Both the position numbers and the translations under genes were made by a program. The notes under the pieces are model-generated. The model had not been told where the DNA came from. It saw only the letters and a list, made by a program, of their open reading frames with translations, and did not search any database. A DNA stretch of 64,000 nt from Oscillatoria princeps RMCB-10. Lineage in GTDB: Bacteria; Cyanobacteriota; Cyanobacteriia; Cyanobacteriales; Oscillatoriaceae. The stretch covers positions 124,001 to 188,000 of the forward strand of contig JAHHHT010000014.1 in NCBI GenBank assembly GCA_019359235.1, given 5' to 3'. Positions 47,707 to 56,584 of the stretch are shown here, piece by piece. Numbering within the stretch: position 1 is the first letter of the stretch; each line of letters starts with the position of its first letter.

Positions 47707-47834
47707 TGCCGGTGAGCGCGGAGGATGGGGAACACTCCCCCAGTTTCGGCACAAAACTCTCATCCTTGTTCCCCGTCGCTTGTTCCTTGTTCCTTGTTCC
47801 TTCTGAACACTCAGCACTTACAGGAGTGGGGCGC

Positions 47835-48563
47835 GTGAAAATCTGGCTGGAGAATATTCACAAATCTTATGGCAAGCGCGTCGTTGTCAATCGAGTCAAC
47901 CTCTCAGTGGCGCAAGGAGAAGTGGTGGGGCTGCTCGGTCCCAACGGTGCCGGCAAGACGACGACGTTTTACATTACCACCGGCCTGATCAAACCCGATC
48001 GGGGCGCTGTGTGGCTTGACGACCTCAACATTACCAGCCTGCCGGTGCACAAACGGGCGCGGCTGGGCATTGGGTATCTGGCGCAAGAGGCGAGTATCTT
48101 CCGCCACCTCAGCGTTCGCGACAATATTCTCGTGGTTCTCGAGCAAACCGGCGTCCCCCGCCGCGAATGGCCACGGCGTCTGGACTCCTTGCTGCGAGAA
48201 TTTCGCCTGGAAAAAGTGGCTTCTACCTTGGGGGTGCAGGTGTCTGGGGGAGAGCGCAGGCGGACTGAACTGGCGAGAGCTCTGGCGGCGGGGCGAACTG
48301 GCCCCAAATTTTTGCTTTTGGATGAACCGTTTGCCGGTGTCGATCCGATCGCCGTGGCGGAAATCCAACAGATTGTCGCTCAGCTGCGGGACAGGCAAAT
48401 GGGCATCTTGATTACCGATCACAACGTCCGAGAAACCCTGGCGATCACGGATCGGGCCTACATTGTCCGCGATGGCCAAATCCTGGCTGCCGGCAATGCC
48501 GAGGAACTCTACAGCAACCCCCTGGTGCGGCAGTATTACTTGGGTGAAAGCTTCCAGCGATAG
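47835..48563 (+). CDS. lptB: LPS export ABC transporter ATPase LptB
   Basis: 242 aa from a GTG at 47835 with AGGAG 9 nt upstream, which gives the normal LptB length. A longer frame to 47703 would translate low-complexity CTTGTTCC repeats and is rejected. Walker A GPNGAGKT (35-42), Q-loop Q84 (LAQEASIFRHLSV), signature VSGGE (136-140), Walker B LLLDEP, switch H196 (ITDHNVRE). It drives LPS extraction with the permease encoded at 48841-50016. Confidence 0.94.
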   Translation: MKIWLENIHKSYGKRVVVNRVNLSVAQGEVVGLLGPNGAGKTTTFYITTGLIKPDRGAVWLDDLNITSLPVHKRARLGIGYLAQEASIFRHLSVRDNILVVLEQTGVPRREWPRRLDSLLREFRLEKVASTLGVQVSGGERRRTELARALAAGRTGPKFLLLDEPFAGVDPIAVAEIQQIVAQLRDRQMGILITDHNVRETLAITDRAYIVRDGQILAAGNAEELYSNPLVRQYYLGESFQR

Positions 48564-48840
48564 CCCCGCCGCAGGAAATAATCAGCAAATCTAATGATTG
48601 GAGAGATGAATGATGAATTTATTCTGCCTTCAGCTTTCATAATTTTCCCCTCTCTTCATTCAGCCTTGACAAGTGGGCGCTTTCTTCAGCAAGATGGGGA
48701 GCGAGAGCCCTGTGGGAAGGCAACCCGATATAAAATCCAGAATTGAAAAGAGGCTTCTAGCAGTAAAACATCTTCAAAACTTAAGAGCAATCGCCCGGAT
48801 TTGTTAGGATACATCAAAAGTAAATTTTCTGTCCCCAAAG

Positions 48841-50016
48841 ATGAGATTAAGCCTGTCTAACTCTGTTGAGTCTCTCAGCTTGCCAGCTCCTGTGGGATCG
48901 GTCATGGACCGGTACATTATCTCGGAGTTACTGCCCCCATTTTTATTTGGGGTGGGAGTTTTTTCCTCCTTGGGGGTGGCGATTGGGACAATGTTTGATT
49001 TGGTGCGGAAAGTCACCGAATCCGGTCTGCCGCTGACGCTGGCGATGAAAATTTTGCTGTTAAAGCTGCCGTTTTTCATCGTCCTCGCCTTCCCGATGTC
49101 AATGCTGCTGTGTACTTTGCTCACCTACAGCCGGCTGTCAAGCGACAGCGAGCTGATCGCCCTGCGCAGCTGTGGGGTGAGTATCTACCGGCTGGTGCTG
49201 CCGGCCATCGTGATGGGTGCCGTCGTTACCGGCATAACCTTTTTCTTTAACGAACTGGTGGTGCCGGCGGCCAACTACGAGGCGTCCCTAACCCTAGACC
49301 GAGCCGTGAAGCAAAAAACAATCTCCTTTCAAGAAAACAATATCATTTATCCAGAATTTCGGAAAGTGAGGCAGGAAAGTGGCGCAAAAGAAGAGGTTCT
49401 CGTGCGCTTGTTTTATGCCGAAAAGTTTGACGGTCAGCGCATGAAGGGCTTGACCATTTTAGATCGCTCCCAGCCGGACATCAATCAAATCTTGGTGGCA
49501 GAATCAGCCACTTGGAATCCCGAGACAAACGTTTGGAACTTTTTCAATGGCACCATTTATATAGTAGCGCCAGACGGTTCTTACCGCAACATTCTGAAGT
49601 TTGAGAACCAGCAGCTGAACCTGCCCCGCGCGCCCCTAGACCTGGCCAGCCAAAAGCGGGACTACGACGAGATGAACATCGCCGAATCCCAAGAATATCT
49701 GAAGTTGCTGCGCCAGAGCGGCAAAGAGAAAAAAATTCGCAAACTGATCATCCGCATTCAGCAGAAATACTCGCTCCCCTTTGCCTGCCTTGCCTTTGGC
49801 TTGGTGGGGGCAGCTTTGGGCACAAAGCCGCAGCGCGCGAGCAAGGCGACCGGCTTTGGCATTTGTGTGGTGCTGGTTTTTTCGTACTATTTATTGATGT
49901 CGATTGGCGACGCGCTGGGACTGAGCGGTGTCCTCTCTCCCGTGATGGCAGGCTGGTTGCCGACACTGTGCGGCTTCGGGATGGGAATAGTAGTATTGGT
50001 GCGGGCTTCGCAGTAA
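48841..50016 (+). CDS. LptF/LptG-family LPS export permease
   Basis: 391 aa with the YjgP/YjgQ layout. TM helices near 32-52, 72-95 and 116-135 are followed by a beta-jellyroll periplasmic domain (about 140-290), then three C-terminal TM helices (SLPFACLAFGLVGAALG, GICVVLVFSYYLLMS, GWLPTLCGFGMGIVVLV). MDRYIISELLPPFLFGVG at residue 22 is the usual family start, so the first 21 residues may not be translated. One permease gene here, as commonly seen in cyanobacteria, could form a homodimer. Confidence 0.92.
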   Translation: MRLSLSNSVESLSLPAPVGSVMDRYIISELLPPFLFGVGVFSSLGVAIGTMFDLVRKVTESGLPLTLAMKILLLKLPFFIVLAFPMSMLLCTLLTYSRLSSDSELIALRSCGVSIYRLVLPAIVMGAVVTGITFFFNELVVPAANYEASLTLDRAVKQKTISFQENNIIYPEFRKVRQESGAKEEVLVRLFYAEKFDGQRMKGLTILDRSQPDINQILVAESATWNPETNVWNFFNGTIYIVAPDGSYRNILKFENQQLNLPRAPLDLASQKRDYDEMNIAESQEYLKLLRQSGKEKKIRKLIIRIQQKYSLPFACLAFGLVGAALGTKPQRASKATGFGICVVLVFSYYLLMSIGDALGLSGVLSPVMAGWLPTLCGFGMGIVVLVRASQ

Positions 50017-50268
50017 GCTCCCCACTGACACTCGCCACCAACCTTGAAAAAAAATTGCCCGCCAGCACTGCCTAAATCCTGATTCAAGGCTAGCATAGAA
50101 TCACAGTCAAACATCGCAAAGGCGTTCTACCCCGACCGGCGGTCGCGCTTTGCATTAGCCAGCTGCCAAAAATAGGCGTAAAACCCGTAACCGACTGAGC
50201 GGCTGGAAGCTCGGACCCGACTGTAGAACCTATTCCCCTGCCGTGCCAGCTAACCTCGCACTAAACCT

Positions 50269-51843
50269 ATGTCAATTCACAAGCAGCTCCCAACTTCCAT
50301 CCACAATATCAGAGCCAAGGTGCGGCCTCTCTTGCGACCCATATTTTGGGGCCCGGCAGGGGTGCTGTTGCTGGTGGCGCTGTTTATATCGGATTACAGA
50401 ACGCACCCAGAGCGGTTCAGCTCCCTCGTGAGTGAAGAAGAGTCCGGCTCTAATAACCCTGATGCGGCTTCTGGGCTGACTCAAGAAGAAAGGGCGAAGG
50501 CGGCTGATATGGATAGCGTGTCAGTGCTGCTCAAGGAGTTGAATCGGGCCGGTGCCGGCCCGGGCCAGAAAACCCAAGCCCCCCCCAGCAAGGGTTTATT
50601 TGAAGAAATCGACAGTCGCTCCAAGGAAAGCGCACCGGCAGCAAAACCGGGTGCCGGCGCACAGAATAGCGCCTCTGGCAAACAAGACGCCGGCAATCTC
50701 TTGGCGGGGACAGCTCCAGATGGCAGCCCGCTCAGCGCCAGTGCCTTGCAGGGGCTGGGGCTCTTGCCGGGACCGAAACCCGGTGGCGTGCGGTCCGAGT
50801 CGCCAGCAGCCGGACAGAGGTATAACCCAAGCTCCGGCACCGACTCCCTCCTGCCGGCAAGCCCAGAAGTGGCTCCCGTCAGCCCGCTGCAAGCAGCGAT
50901 GGACAGATACTATATTGGCCGGGTTCCATCTTCTCTCGCGCCGGCCAGCCCCTCCGGGCAATCCGCCAGTTCCCAACAGTCTTCTGGGGCAACGCTGCCT
51001 TTGGCCAGCTCAAGGGCAACACCGGCACAGACACCGCCCTCCGCGAACCCAGACGGGAGAAGCTACCTAGAAGCAGCCACCGGCATGCCGGTGCCAGAGT
51101 CACCCAGACAGATTTCTCCCCCCACCCTCAACCTCCCTGGCCTGACCGGCCCCGCTCCCACTGAGGCGGCGAATCGGGCTGTTTCGGGGAATGCCTACAC
51201 CTATTTAACCGGCTCTGGGCCCGCAGGCGACGCCCCAACCGGCAACCCGCTACAGCAGCAGGGCTCAACCGCCGCACAGAATGCTGTCGGGCAAATTCCT
51301 TTTGGTGACCCAAATCAAGGACTGGGGGGGACGCCCTTGGGCAATCCTCTGGGCGGCTCAAATCCGGCAACTGGAGCGACGACTCCTAGCCCTGGCATGC
51401 AGGAAATCTATCAAAGACTCGGCATCACAGCCCCTAGCGCTATCTACCAAAACGTCACTCCCCCACTCGGCGTCAGCGCCCCCGGCGCTCCCTACCAAAA
51501 CGTCAGTCCCGGACTCGGCGTCAGCGCCCCAGGATCTGCCTACCAAAACGTCAATCCGGGATTCGGCGTCACCGCCCCGGGCGCAGCCTACCAAGGCGTC
51601 AGTCCGGGAATTGGCGTCACCGCCCCAGGCGCAGCCTACCAAGGCGTCAGTCCGGGAATTGGCGTCACCGCCCCAGGCGCACCCTACCAAGGCGTCAGTC
51701 CGGGAATTGGGGCTAACACGCCGGCAAATCCCTATAATTACGGCAATCCCAGCGCCCAGCCGGCTCAGCCAGCCCAGCAGCCAAACTTCTCAGTCCCCCG
51801 TACCATTGGCGGCGGACAGATTAATACCTTCTCGAATCCTTAA
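50269..51843 (+). CDS. Pro/Ala/Gly-rich membrane-anchored protein with 16-aa repeats
   Basis: 524 aa. One N-terminal TM helix (about 26-43, IFWGPAGVLLLVALFISDY). The rest is low-complexity, Ser/Pro/Ala/Gly/Gln-rich and probably disordered. About six 16-aa units near the C-terminus (about 384-480, consensus GVTAPGAAYQGVSPGI). No family recognised; perhaps a periplasmic or cell-envelope linker protein. Downstream of the Lpt genes by 252 bp, same strand. The Pro-rich composition is supported by codon phase over the whole length. Confidence 0.75.
   Translation: MSIHKQLPTSIHNIRAKVRPLLRPIFWGPAGVLLLVALFISDYRTHPERFSSLVSEEESGSNNPDAASGLTQEERAKAADMDSVSVLLKELNRAGAGPGQKTQAPPSKGLFEEIDSRSKESAPAAKPGAGAQNSASGKQDAGNLLAGTAPDGSPLSASALQGLGLLPGPKPGGVRSESPAAGQRYNPSSGTDSLLPASPEVAPVSPLQAAMDRYYIGRVPSSLAPASPSGQSASSQQSSGATLPLASSRATPAQTPPSANPDGRSYLEAATGMPVPESPRQISPPTLNLPGLTGPAPTEAANRAVSGNAYTYLTGSGPAGDAPTGNPLQQQGSTAAQNAVGQIPFGDPNQGLGGTPLGNPLGGSNPATGATTPSPGMQEIYQRLGITAPSAIYQNVTPPLGVSAPGAPYQNVSPGLGVSAPGSAYQNVNPGFGVTAPGAAYQGVSPGIGVTAPGAAYQGVSPGIGVTAPGAPYQGVSPGIGANTPANPYNYGNPSAQPAQPAQQPNFSVPRTIGGGQINTFSNP
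51418..51715. repeat. Six tandem 48-bp coding repeats
   Basis: They encode G(V/I)(T/S)APGA.YQ(G/N)V.PG units. The last three are almost identical in DNA, a sign of recent slippage or duplication. Confidence 0.9.
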
Positions 51844-51857
51844 GCAGAAAAACGCAG

Positions 51858-51966
51858 ATATAGCGGTTCTCAGTTGGATGAACGTTAGGCCCAGAAACCC
51901 GGTTTCGTAGGGGCGGGTCCCCGTGCCCGCCCTCTTGCGGGTTTCTCAGTAACTCACTAATATGAG
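51858..51966. repeat. MITE-like element B, inverted and interrupted copy
   Basis: The left end ATATAGCGGTTCTCAGTTGG matches the reverse complement of the right end of the intact copy at 25317-25415. The hairpin apex is interrupted by GTAGGGGCGGGTCCCCGTGC-type sequence (51907-51931), a member of another family. The right end is decayed. Confidence 0.65.
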
Positions 51967-51968
51967 AA

Positions 51969-52003
51969 GTAGGGTGCGTTCCGCAGGACGTAACGCACCC
52001 TAC
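51969..52003. repeat. Inverted repeat, GTAGGGTGCGTT family
   Basis: Perfect 12-bp arms (51969-51980, 51992-52003) around CCGCAGGACGT. Confidence 0.8.
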
Positions 52004-52118
52004 AAGCTGAATTCGGAAGCAGAAAAACCCATATAAATGCACATTCATCTGCGTTTATCTGCGTTCATCTGCGTTTAAAATCATCAGAAAAAGGACTCCG
52101 ACTGAGAGCGAAAAACCC

Positions 52119-53546
52119 TCAATCGTTGAAGTGCTTAATAATCGCCTGAGCGAATTCAGAACACTTTAGTGGCGGCTCCACCGGCGGCTCCATTAATCGA
52201 GCGAGGTCATAGGTCACTTCCCGGTTGGAAATAGCGCCGGCAATGCCTTTCTTAATCAAGTCAGCTGCTTCTTGCCACCCCATATATTCAAACATCATCA
52301 CACCAGAAAGAATCACCGAACCGGGGTTGATGCGGTCAAGACCGGCATGTTTGGGGGCGGTGCCGTGAGTCGCTTCAAAGATAGCGCAGGAGTCGCCAAT
52401 ATTGGCACCCGGGCCCATGCCCAGCCCGCCAACGATGGCGGCGGCGGCGTCGGAGAGGTAATCCCCATTCAGGTTCATCGTCGCCAAAATGGAGTATTCT
52501 CCCGGTCGGGTTTGGATTTGCTGGAAGATGCTGTCCGCAATCCGGTCATTGACCATGACTTTATTTTTCCACTGCCCGCTGCCGTGGGTGTCCCAGATGG
52601 CATTGAGGACGCTTTCCACTTCTTGGCAAACGGCGGCTTTTTTCTCGTCGGTGAGGGCGTCGTAACCGGGCTCGATTTCGCGGGCGTTGTCTTCCAGGGA
52701 GATGTTTGGGTTGCGCTCTTTGTTGCTGAGAATCCAGGATTCGCGTTCGGTGACGCACTCTTGCCGGAATTCCGAGGTGGCGAGCTCGTAGCCCCAGTCG
52801 CGGAAGGCACCTTCAGTGTATTTCATGATGTTGCCTTTGTGGACGAGGGTGACGCTTTGCTTGGATTTGGGAAGCGTCAGGGCGCGTTCGATGGCGCGGC
52901 GCACGAGGCGCTGGGAGCCGGTTTTGCTGACCGGTTTGATGCCGATGCCGGAGTCGAGGCGGATTTGCTTGCTGCCGTGTTCTGGGGTGGCGGGGATGAG
53001 GTCGTTATTGAGCAGGTTAATCAGTTTTTCGCAGATTTCGGTGCCCTGACGCCACTCTATGCCAAGGTAAATGTCTTCCGTGTTTTCCCGGTAGATGATG
53101 ACGTCCAGTTTTTCTGGGGTTTTGTGGGGGGAGGGGGTGCCGGTGTAGTATTTACAGGGGCGGACGCAGGCGTAGAGGTCAAAGATTTGCCGCAAGGCGA
53201 CGTTGAGGGAGCGAATCCCGCCGCCGATCGGGGTGGTGAGGGGGCCTTTGATGGCCACGCCGTATTCTTTGATGGCGGTGAGGGTGTCTTGGGGGAGGTA
53301 CTGGTAGGTGCCGTATTTTTCGCACGCCTCGTCGCCGGCGTAGACTTTGAACCAGCTGATTTGGCGCTTGCCGGCGTAGGCGGTGGCGACGGCGGCGTCA
53401 AAGACGGTTTGGGATGCGGGCCAGATATCGACGCCGGTGCCGTCGCCGCGAATGAAGGGGATGATGGGGTTGTCCGGGACGATGGGTTTGCCGTCTTTAA
53501 AGGTGATGCGTTCGCCGGTGGTTGGGGGCGCGATTTTCTCGTACAT
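52119..53546 (-). CDS. icd: NADP-dependent isocitrate dehydrogenase
   Basis: 475 aa, the length of cyanobacterial Icd, which is longer than the E. coli enzyme. Oxidises isocitrate to 2-oxoglutarate, the carbon skeleton for ammonium assimilation in cyanobacteria. Visible motifs: [15 protein letters not shown], the isocitrate loop [55 protein letters not shown] and HGTAPKHAG. Monocistronic on the minus strand. The upstream gap holds repeats but no clear NtcA box. Confidence 0.97.
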   Translation of the reverse strand: MYEKIAPPTTGERITFKDGKPIVPDNPIIPFIRGDGTGVDIWPASQTVFDAAVATAYAGKRQISWFKVYAGDEACEKYGTYQYLPQDTLTAIKEYGVAIKGPLTTPIGGGIRSLNVALRQIFDLYACVRPCKYYTGTPSPHKTPEKLDVIIYRENTEDIYLGIEWRQGTEICEKLINLLNNDLIPATPEHGSKQIRLDSGIGIKPVSKTGSQRLVRRAIERALTLPKSKQSVTLVHKGNIMKYTEGAFRDWGYELATSEFRQECVTERESWILSNKERNPNISLEDNAREIEPGYDALTDEKKAAVCQEVESVLNAIWDTHGSGQWKNKVMVNDRIADSIFQQIQTRPGEYSILATMNLNGDYLSDAAAAIVGGLGMGPGANIGDSCAIFEATHGTAPKHAGLDRINPGSVILSGVMMFEYMGWQEAADLIKKGIAGAISNREVTYDLARLMEPPVEPPLKCSEFAQAIIKHFND

Positions 53547-53686
53547 ACTGCTGTTCTGTTACTTGCTAGGTAGAAGCTACCAGATTCTTTGGCACAGGGC
53601 GGCAGAGTTAATCTTTTTTCAAGAGTTGCTGCTGAGTCTCCCAGCTCTGCTTTGGAAGGGGGGATGGAGTTTAGATTAATTCGGCT

Positions 53687-53726
53687 TTCCGCTTTTTGCA
53701 TAGCGGTGTTCCGCTTTTTGCATAGC
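53687..53726. repeat. Two 18-bp direct repeats upstream of icd
   Basis: TTCCGCTTTTTGCATAGC twice, with 4 bp between them (period 22 bp, two helical turns). The position about 140-180 bp upstream of the icd start would suit a binding site, but this is inference. Confidence 0.55.
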
Positions 53727-53809
53727 TCGGTTGGAAGTCGTTTGATGAAGGAATGTTAAAAGACGGGGGCTGTATGGCGGTTTTAAATGATTTGTGAAAC
53801 CTTTGGGGG

Positions 53810-53877
53810 CCAGAAACCCGGTTTCTTTGAGAAACCGGGTTTCTACGCTTTCACAACTCAAATAGAAAGGCTATATG
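53810..53877. repeat. Dispersed element C, copy 2
   Basis: Matches 32689-32755 through the double palindrome and the TACGCTTTCACAACTCAAAT tail. Confidence 0.8.
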
Positions 53878-53917
53878 GCGCTTTTGCCGGTTAAGGCGGA
53901 ATCGGGTTCCGCCTTAG

Positions 53918-54002
53918 AGAGCCTTTATAAAGAAAACGTGAAGTCGGGGCGGGTTTAGTAATATCCTACAGTTTGTACAGACATCTTGGGTGAACCCGCC
54001 CC
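53918..54002. repeat. Partial element A joined to a GGGGCGGGTT inverted repeat
   Basis: AGAGCCTTTATAAAGAAAAC (53918 onwards) is one end of element A. Directly after it come the arms GGGGCGGGTT (53946-53955) and AACCCGCCCC (53993-54002). The internal sequence matches, in reverse, the insert in the element A copy at 62935-63126. Confidence 0.7.
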
Positions 54003-54092
54003 TACTAGAAACCGGGGGCGGCCACGGGGGGCCGGCCCTACAGGCTGTGTGGCATTACATATCAGCTCCCCCAGCAAAAGAAACCCGGTTTA

Positions 54093-56555
54093 TTACCGGC
54101 TATCCGAATCTCCTGGACTCCAAAAAATTGGCGGCGTATTGGATTGATTATTCTCATCTATTTCTGGAGCGGAGAAATTTAATTTGACCTTACTGCGATC
54201 AATTTCTAACTCTAAACTTGAGGCCAAGGGCGTATTTAAAAAGGTCTTGATAGGAATTCCCCAGTTGCCGCCCAATGTTTGAGAAAGAGAGGGACATTTT
54301 TCAAAATCATACTGATTTTGTTTTTCTGAACCAGGCTTTCCATGAATAGCCACAACTCGCCCCAGCCGGTCGAACACAGGGCTGCCACTCATTCCGGTAA
54401 TTGTAGAATTGGTATAGCGCACAGAATAGCCCTCCTCATCATCTGCTGATAGCTGATCTATTTGGCCAGCTGAAAATTGATATTTTCTGTCGCTGTTACA
54501 GTCAATCCATCCCGCAATATAGACAGGCATACCTTCAGCTATCTCAGGACTAATTTTAGCAACTTCGTAAGATCGCTGACTTGAAAATTCTAGGATTGCT
54601 AGATCTAAGTGCCCTGCTTTACGCACTTTCTCATATGTGATTTTATGGGGTATTCCATCATAGGTTTGTACCACATAGGGGTCGTCAATTGCTCCAGGCG
54701 CTATCCCAACTACATGCTTGGATGTGAGAACATAGTAAGTATTCCCATCTCTCCTAACAATAACCCCGGAACCCGAACCTCTCCCAGTAATTATAACTGC
54801 TGTCTGTTTGGCTATTTGTCGGATTTCATTCTCTTCTATATCTCTAGTTTTTTCTGTTCTGTCACCGCACACTTCCTTGGCAACAACCTCTTTCCCGGCT
54901 ATGATGTCATTGAGGTTGACATAGATAGGACAAGAACTTTCCCGGAGAGGACCGGATGAAACGTTTCTGTTATTAAGTTGAAATAGATCTTCTAAGGTAG
55001 CTTTGGCATCTTGATCCGGCTTTAGGGTGTAAAGCAACCCTGTGCAGCCCTCACCCACACGATCTGTAATACAAATAACTTTTTGGTTCTTCATTACCCC
55101 ATGAGTAATGTACTGCCCCCCCTGCTTGAAATATCTATTCATTCTTTCAGTAACCTCCTGACAGCGTTTTTGAGGAGTATAGCCAGCTTGGCTAAAGACA
55201 TTAGATCCCCAGCGGATAAGCTGTCTTTCACCCTGGGCATTTTTAGCGACTGTTGTTGGCGCACCAGATACTGTTTTACAGGTAAAAGTTACCTTGGATG
55301 AAGCTGTATCAGAATCACTTGGACTGGTGCGTACAGGATTAACAACATTATAACGGCCTACGACTGCCGCAAGCAGAAGACTTGCAACACCCACAGCACC
55401 CGCCAGCAACGGCAATTTATTTTTCGCCCAAGTCATTTTTGGAGAGACAGCTCTGCTGCGGTGTTGCAACCCTTGCCAAGTCACCGGCTCCTCTGCGGGA
55501 TTCTGGCAAATCACAGGTAACCAACTCGCACAGGGAAATTCGTCCTCTATACTTTGCAACTTTTCCCGTGCTTCGCGCACCGAAGCATACAAAGACTTGC
55601 CACTTGAAAACGCCTTGATAAAGTGATTCAAAAATTCTTGTGCAACCCGATCCGGCACCGGCTCCCGCATGACGATAACTTGCGGAATGTGCAATTCTTC
55701 TAGGTCGCGGACTAACCCCAAACCATCACAGGAGTTAAAAATCGCTAGCTTCAAGCCACGTTCAATGGATTTTCTCAGGGCGTATTTTAACTCGCCCATC
55801 GTTAAGCTATCATTTTTATTGATATAAATACGGCCAGGTTTACTATTGCCCTGACTTAAACTGTGTCCAGCAAAAAACAGGATGTCCCATCCTTGATCGT
55901 CCCAAAGGCAACTGTATAACTCCCTTAGGAGAGGCTCTACAAGAAATCTGGTTTCGGCCTTGGGTAAATTCTCTAGCAGTTTCCTATCTTTCTGGATATC
56001 AATGTCGGCACTGTTTCCTAAAATCGCTAAAATACTTACTTGTTTTCTAGAGAACGCAGATATTTCTGTCTTTTGGTACCCTGTAGCACTGAAAGCCACT
56101 TCCGCCTTGGGATAATATTCAAAAAAATCCCAGAGATGCCAGGGCAGTCTCCGCAACCTGATGTCTTCGGTTTGAATAATTACCCGAATTTCCTCGGATG
56201 GGTTGAATTTCTGCAGTAATTTTTCTTTAACAGGACGAAATGACTCGGAATTGAGCCAAGTATTTAGGCGTTTGCTCAAGACCTGCATGGCTTTTTGTAC
56301 ATCCATTCGTGGGGAAATATTAGTCAATTGGTTGGCTGGAGCTCCTAATCGCCAATCTAACCGTCGCAAGCTGCCGGCTAAGCTACCATAAGCTAACTTC
56401 CAAGAGCTATAGTCTTTTTCGATCTCTGGACAGGGTGGCAACTTGCCTGTAATTTGCGTCGAGGGGATATTGCCATCTTCCCTAATTTGAAGTATAACCC
56501 GAAACCCATCCTCAAAATTACCATCCGCCAGATGTAAAACAACTATCTTACCCAT
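54093..56555 (-). CDS. CHAT caspase-like protease - TM - COP23 - trypsin-like protease fusion
   Basis: 820 aa. Residues about 95-355 are a CHAT (caspase-like) peptidase with the His/Cys dyad H231 (LFFAGHSL) and C276 (AIFNSCDGLG). One TM helix lies at about 391-410 (LPLLAGAVGVASLLLAAVVG). About 423-560 is a COP23-type domain (FTCKTVSGAPTTVA, ITDRVGEGCTGLLYTLKP, Cys-rich). About 583-780 is a chymotrypsin-fold domain with H614 (TSKHVV), D651 (DLAILEF) and S723 (GMSGSP). Both proteases look catalytically intact. The topology implies a cytosolic CHAT and a periplasmic trypsin domain on one chain. The start is 29 nt from the stop of the upstream HTH-DUF1822 gene, so they form an operon. Stress or death signalling is inferred. 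Confidence 0.88.
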   Translation of the reverse strand: MGKIVVLHLADGNFEDGFRVILQIREDGNIPSTQITGKLPPCPEIEKDYSSWKLAYGSLAGSLRRLDWRLGAPANQLTNISPRMDVQKAMQVLSKRLNTWLNSESFRPVKEKLLQKFNPSEEIRVIIQTEDIRLRRLPWHLWDFFEYYPKAEVAFSATGYQKTEISAFSRKQVSILAILGNSADIDIQKDRKLLENLPKAETRFLVEPLLRELYSCLWDDQGWDILFFAGHSLSQGNSKPGRIYINKNDSLTMGELKYALRKSIERGLKLAIFNSCDGLGLVRDLEELHIPQVIVMREPVPDRVAQEFLNHFIKAFSSGKSLYASVREAREKLQSIEDEFPCASWLPVICQNPAEEPVTWQGLQHRSRAVSPKMTWAKNKLPLLAGAVGVASLLLAAVVGRYNVVNPVRTSPSDSDTASSKVTFTCKTVSGAPTTVAKNAQGERQLIRWGSNVFSQAGYTPQKRCQEVTERMNRYFKQGGQYITHGVMKNQKVICITDRVGEGCTGLLYTLKPDQDAKATLEDLFQLNNRNVSSGPLRESSCPIYVNLNDIIAGKEVVAKEVCGDRTEKTRDIEENEIRQIAKQTAVIITGRGSGSGVIVRRDGNTYYVLTSKHVVGIAPGAIDDPYVVQTYDGIPHKITYEKVRKAGHLDLAILEFSSQRSYEVAKISPEIAEGMPVYIAGWIDCNSDRKYQFSAGQIDQLSADDEEGYSVRYTNSTITGMSGSPVFDRLGRVVAIHGKPGSEKQNQYDFEKCPSLSQTLGGNWGIPIKTFLNTPLASSLELEIDRSKVKLNFSAPEIDENNQSNTPPIFWSPGDSDSR

Positions 56556-56584
56556 TGCCGTTACTTTAGATGTGTTGAATTGTG

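Larger units (their letters stand above)
53547..54092. other. Intergenic stretch with several repeat elements
   Basis: 546 bp without a gene. Contains two TTCCGCTTTTTGCATAGC direct repeats (53687-53704, 53709-53726), element C (53810-53877), a TAAGGCGGAA/TTCCGCCTTA palindrome (53892-53916), one end of element A (53918-53945) and a GGGGCGGGTT inverted repeat (53946-54002). Confidence 0.8.

Noticed and set aside
47703-47834. N-terminal extension of LptB
   Set aside because: It translates CTTGTTCC low-complexity repeats; the GTG at 47835 has a ribosome binding site and gives the normal length.
52272-53573. Plus-strand open frame of 433 codons opposite icd
   Set aside because: Gly/Val/Ala/Phe-rich antisense shadow of a clear isocitrate dehydrogenase gene.
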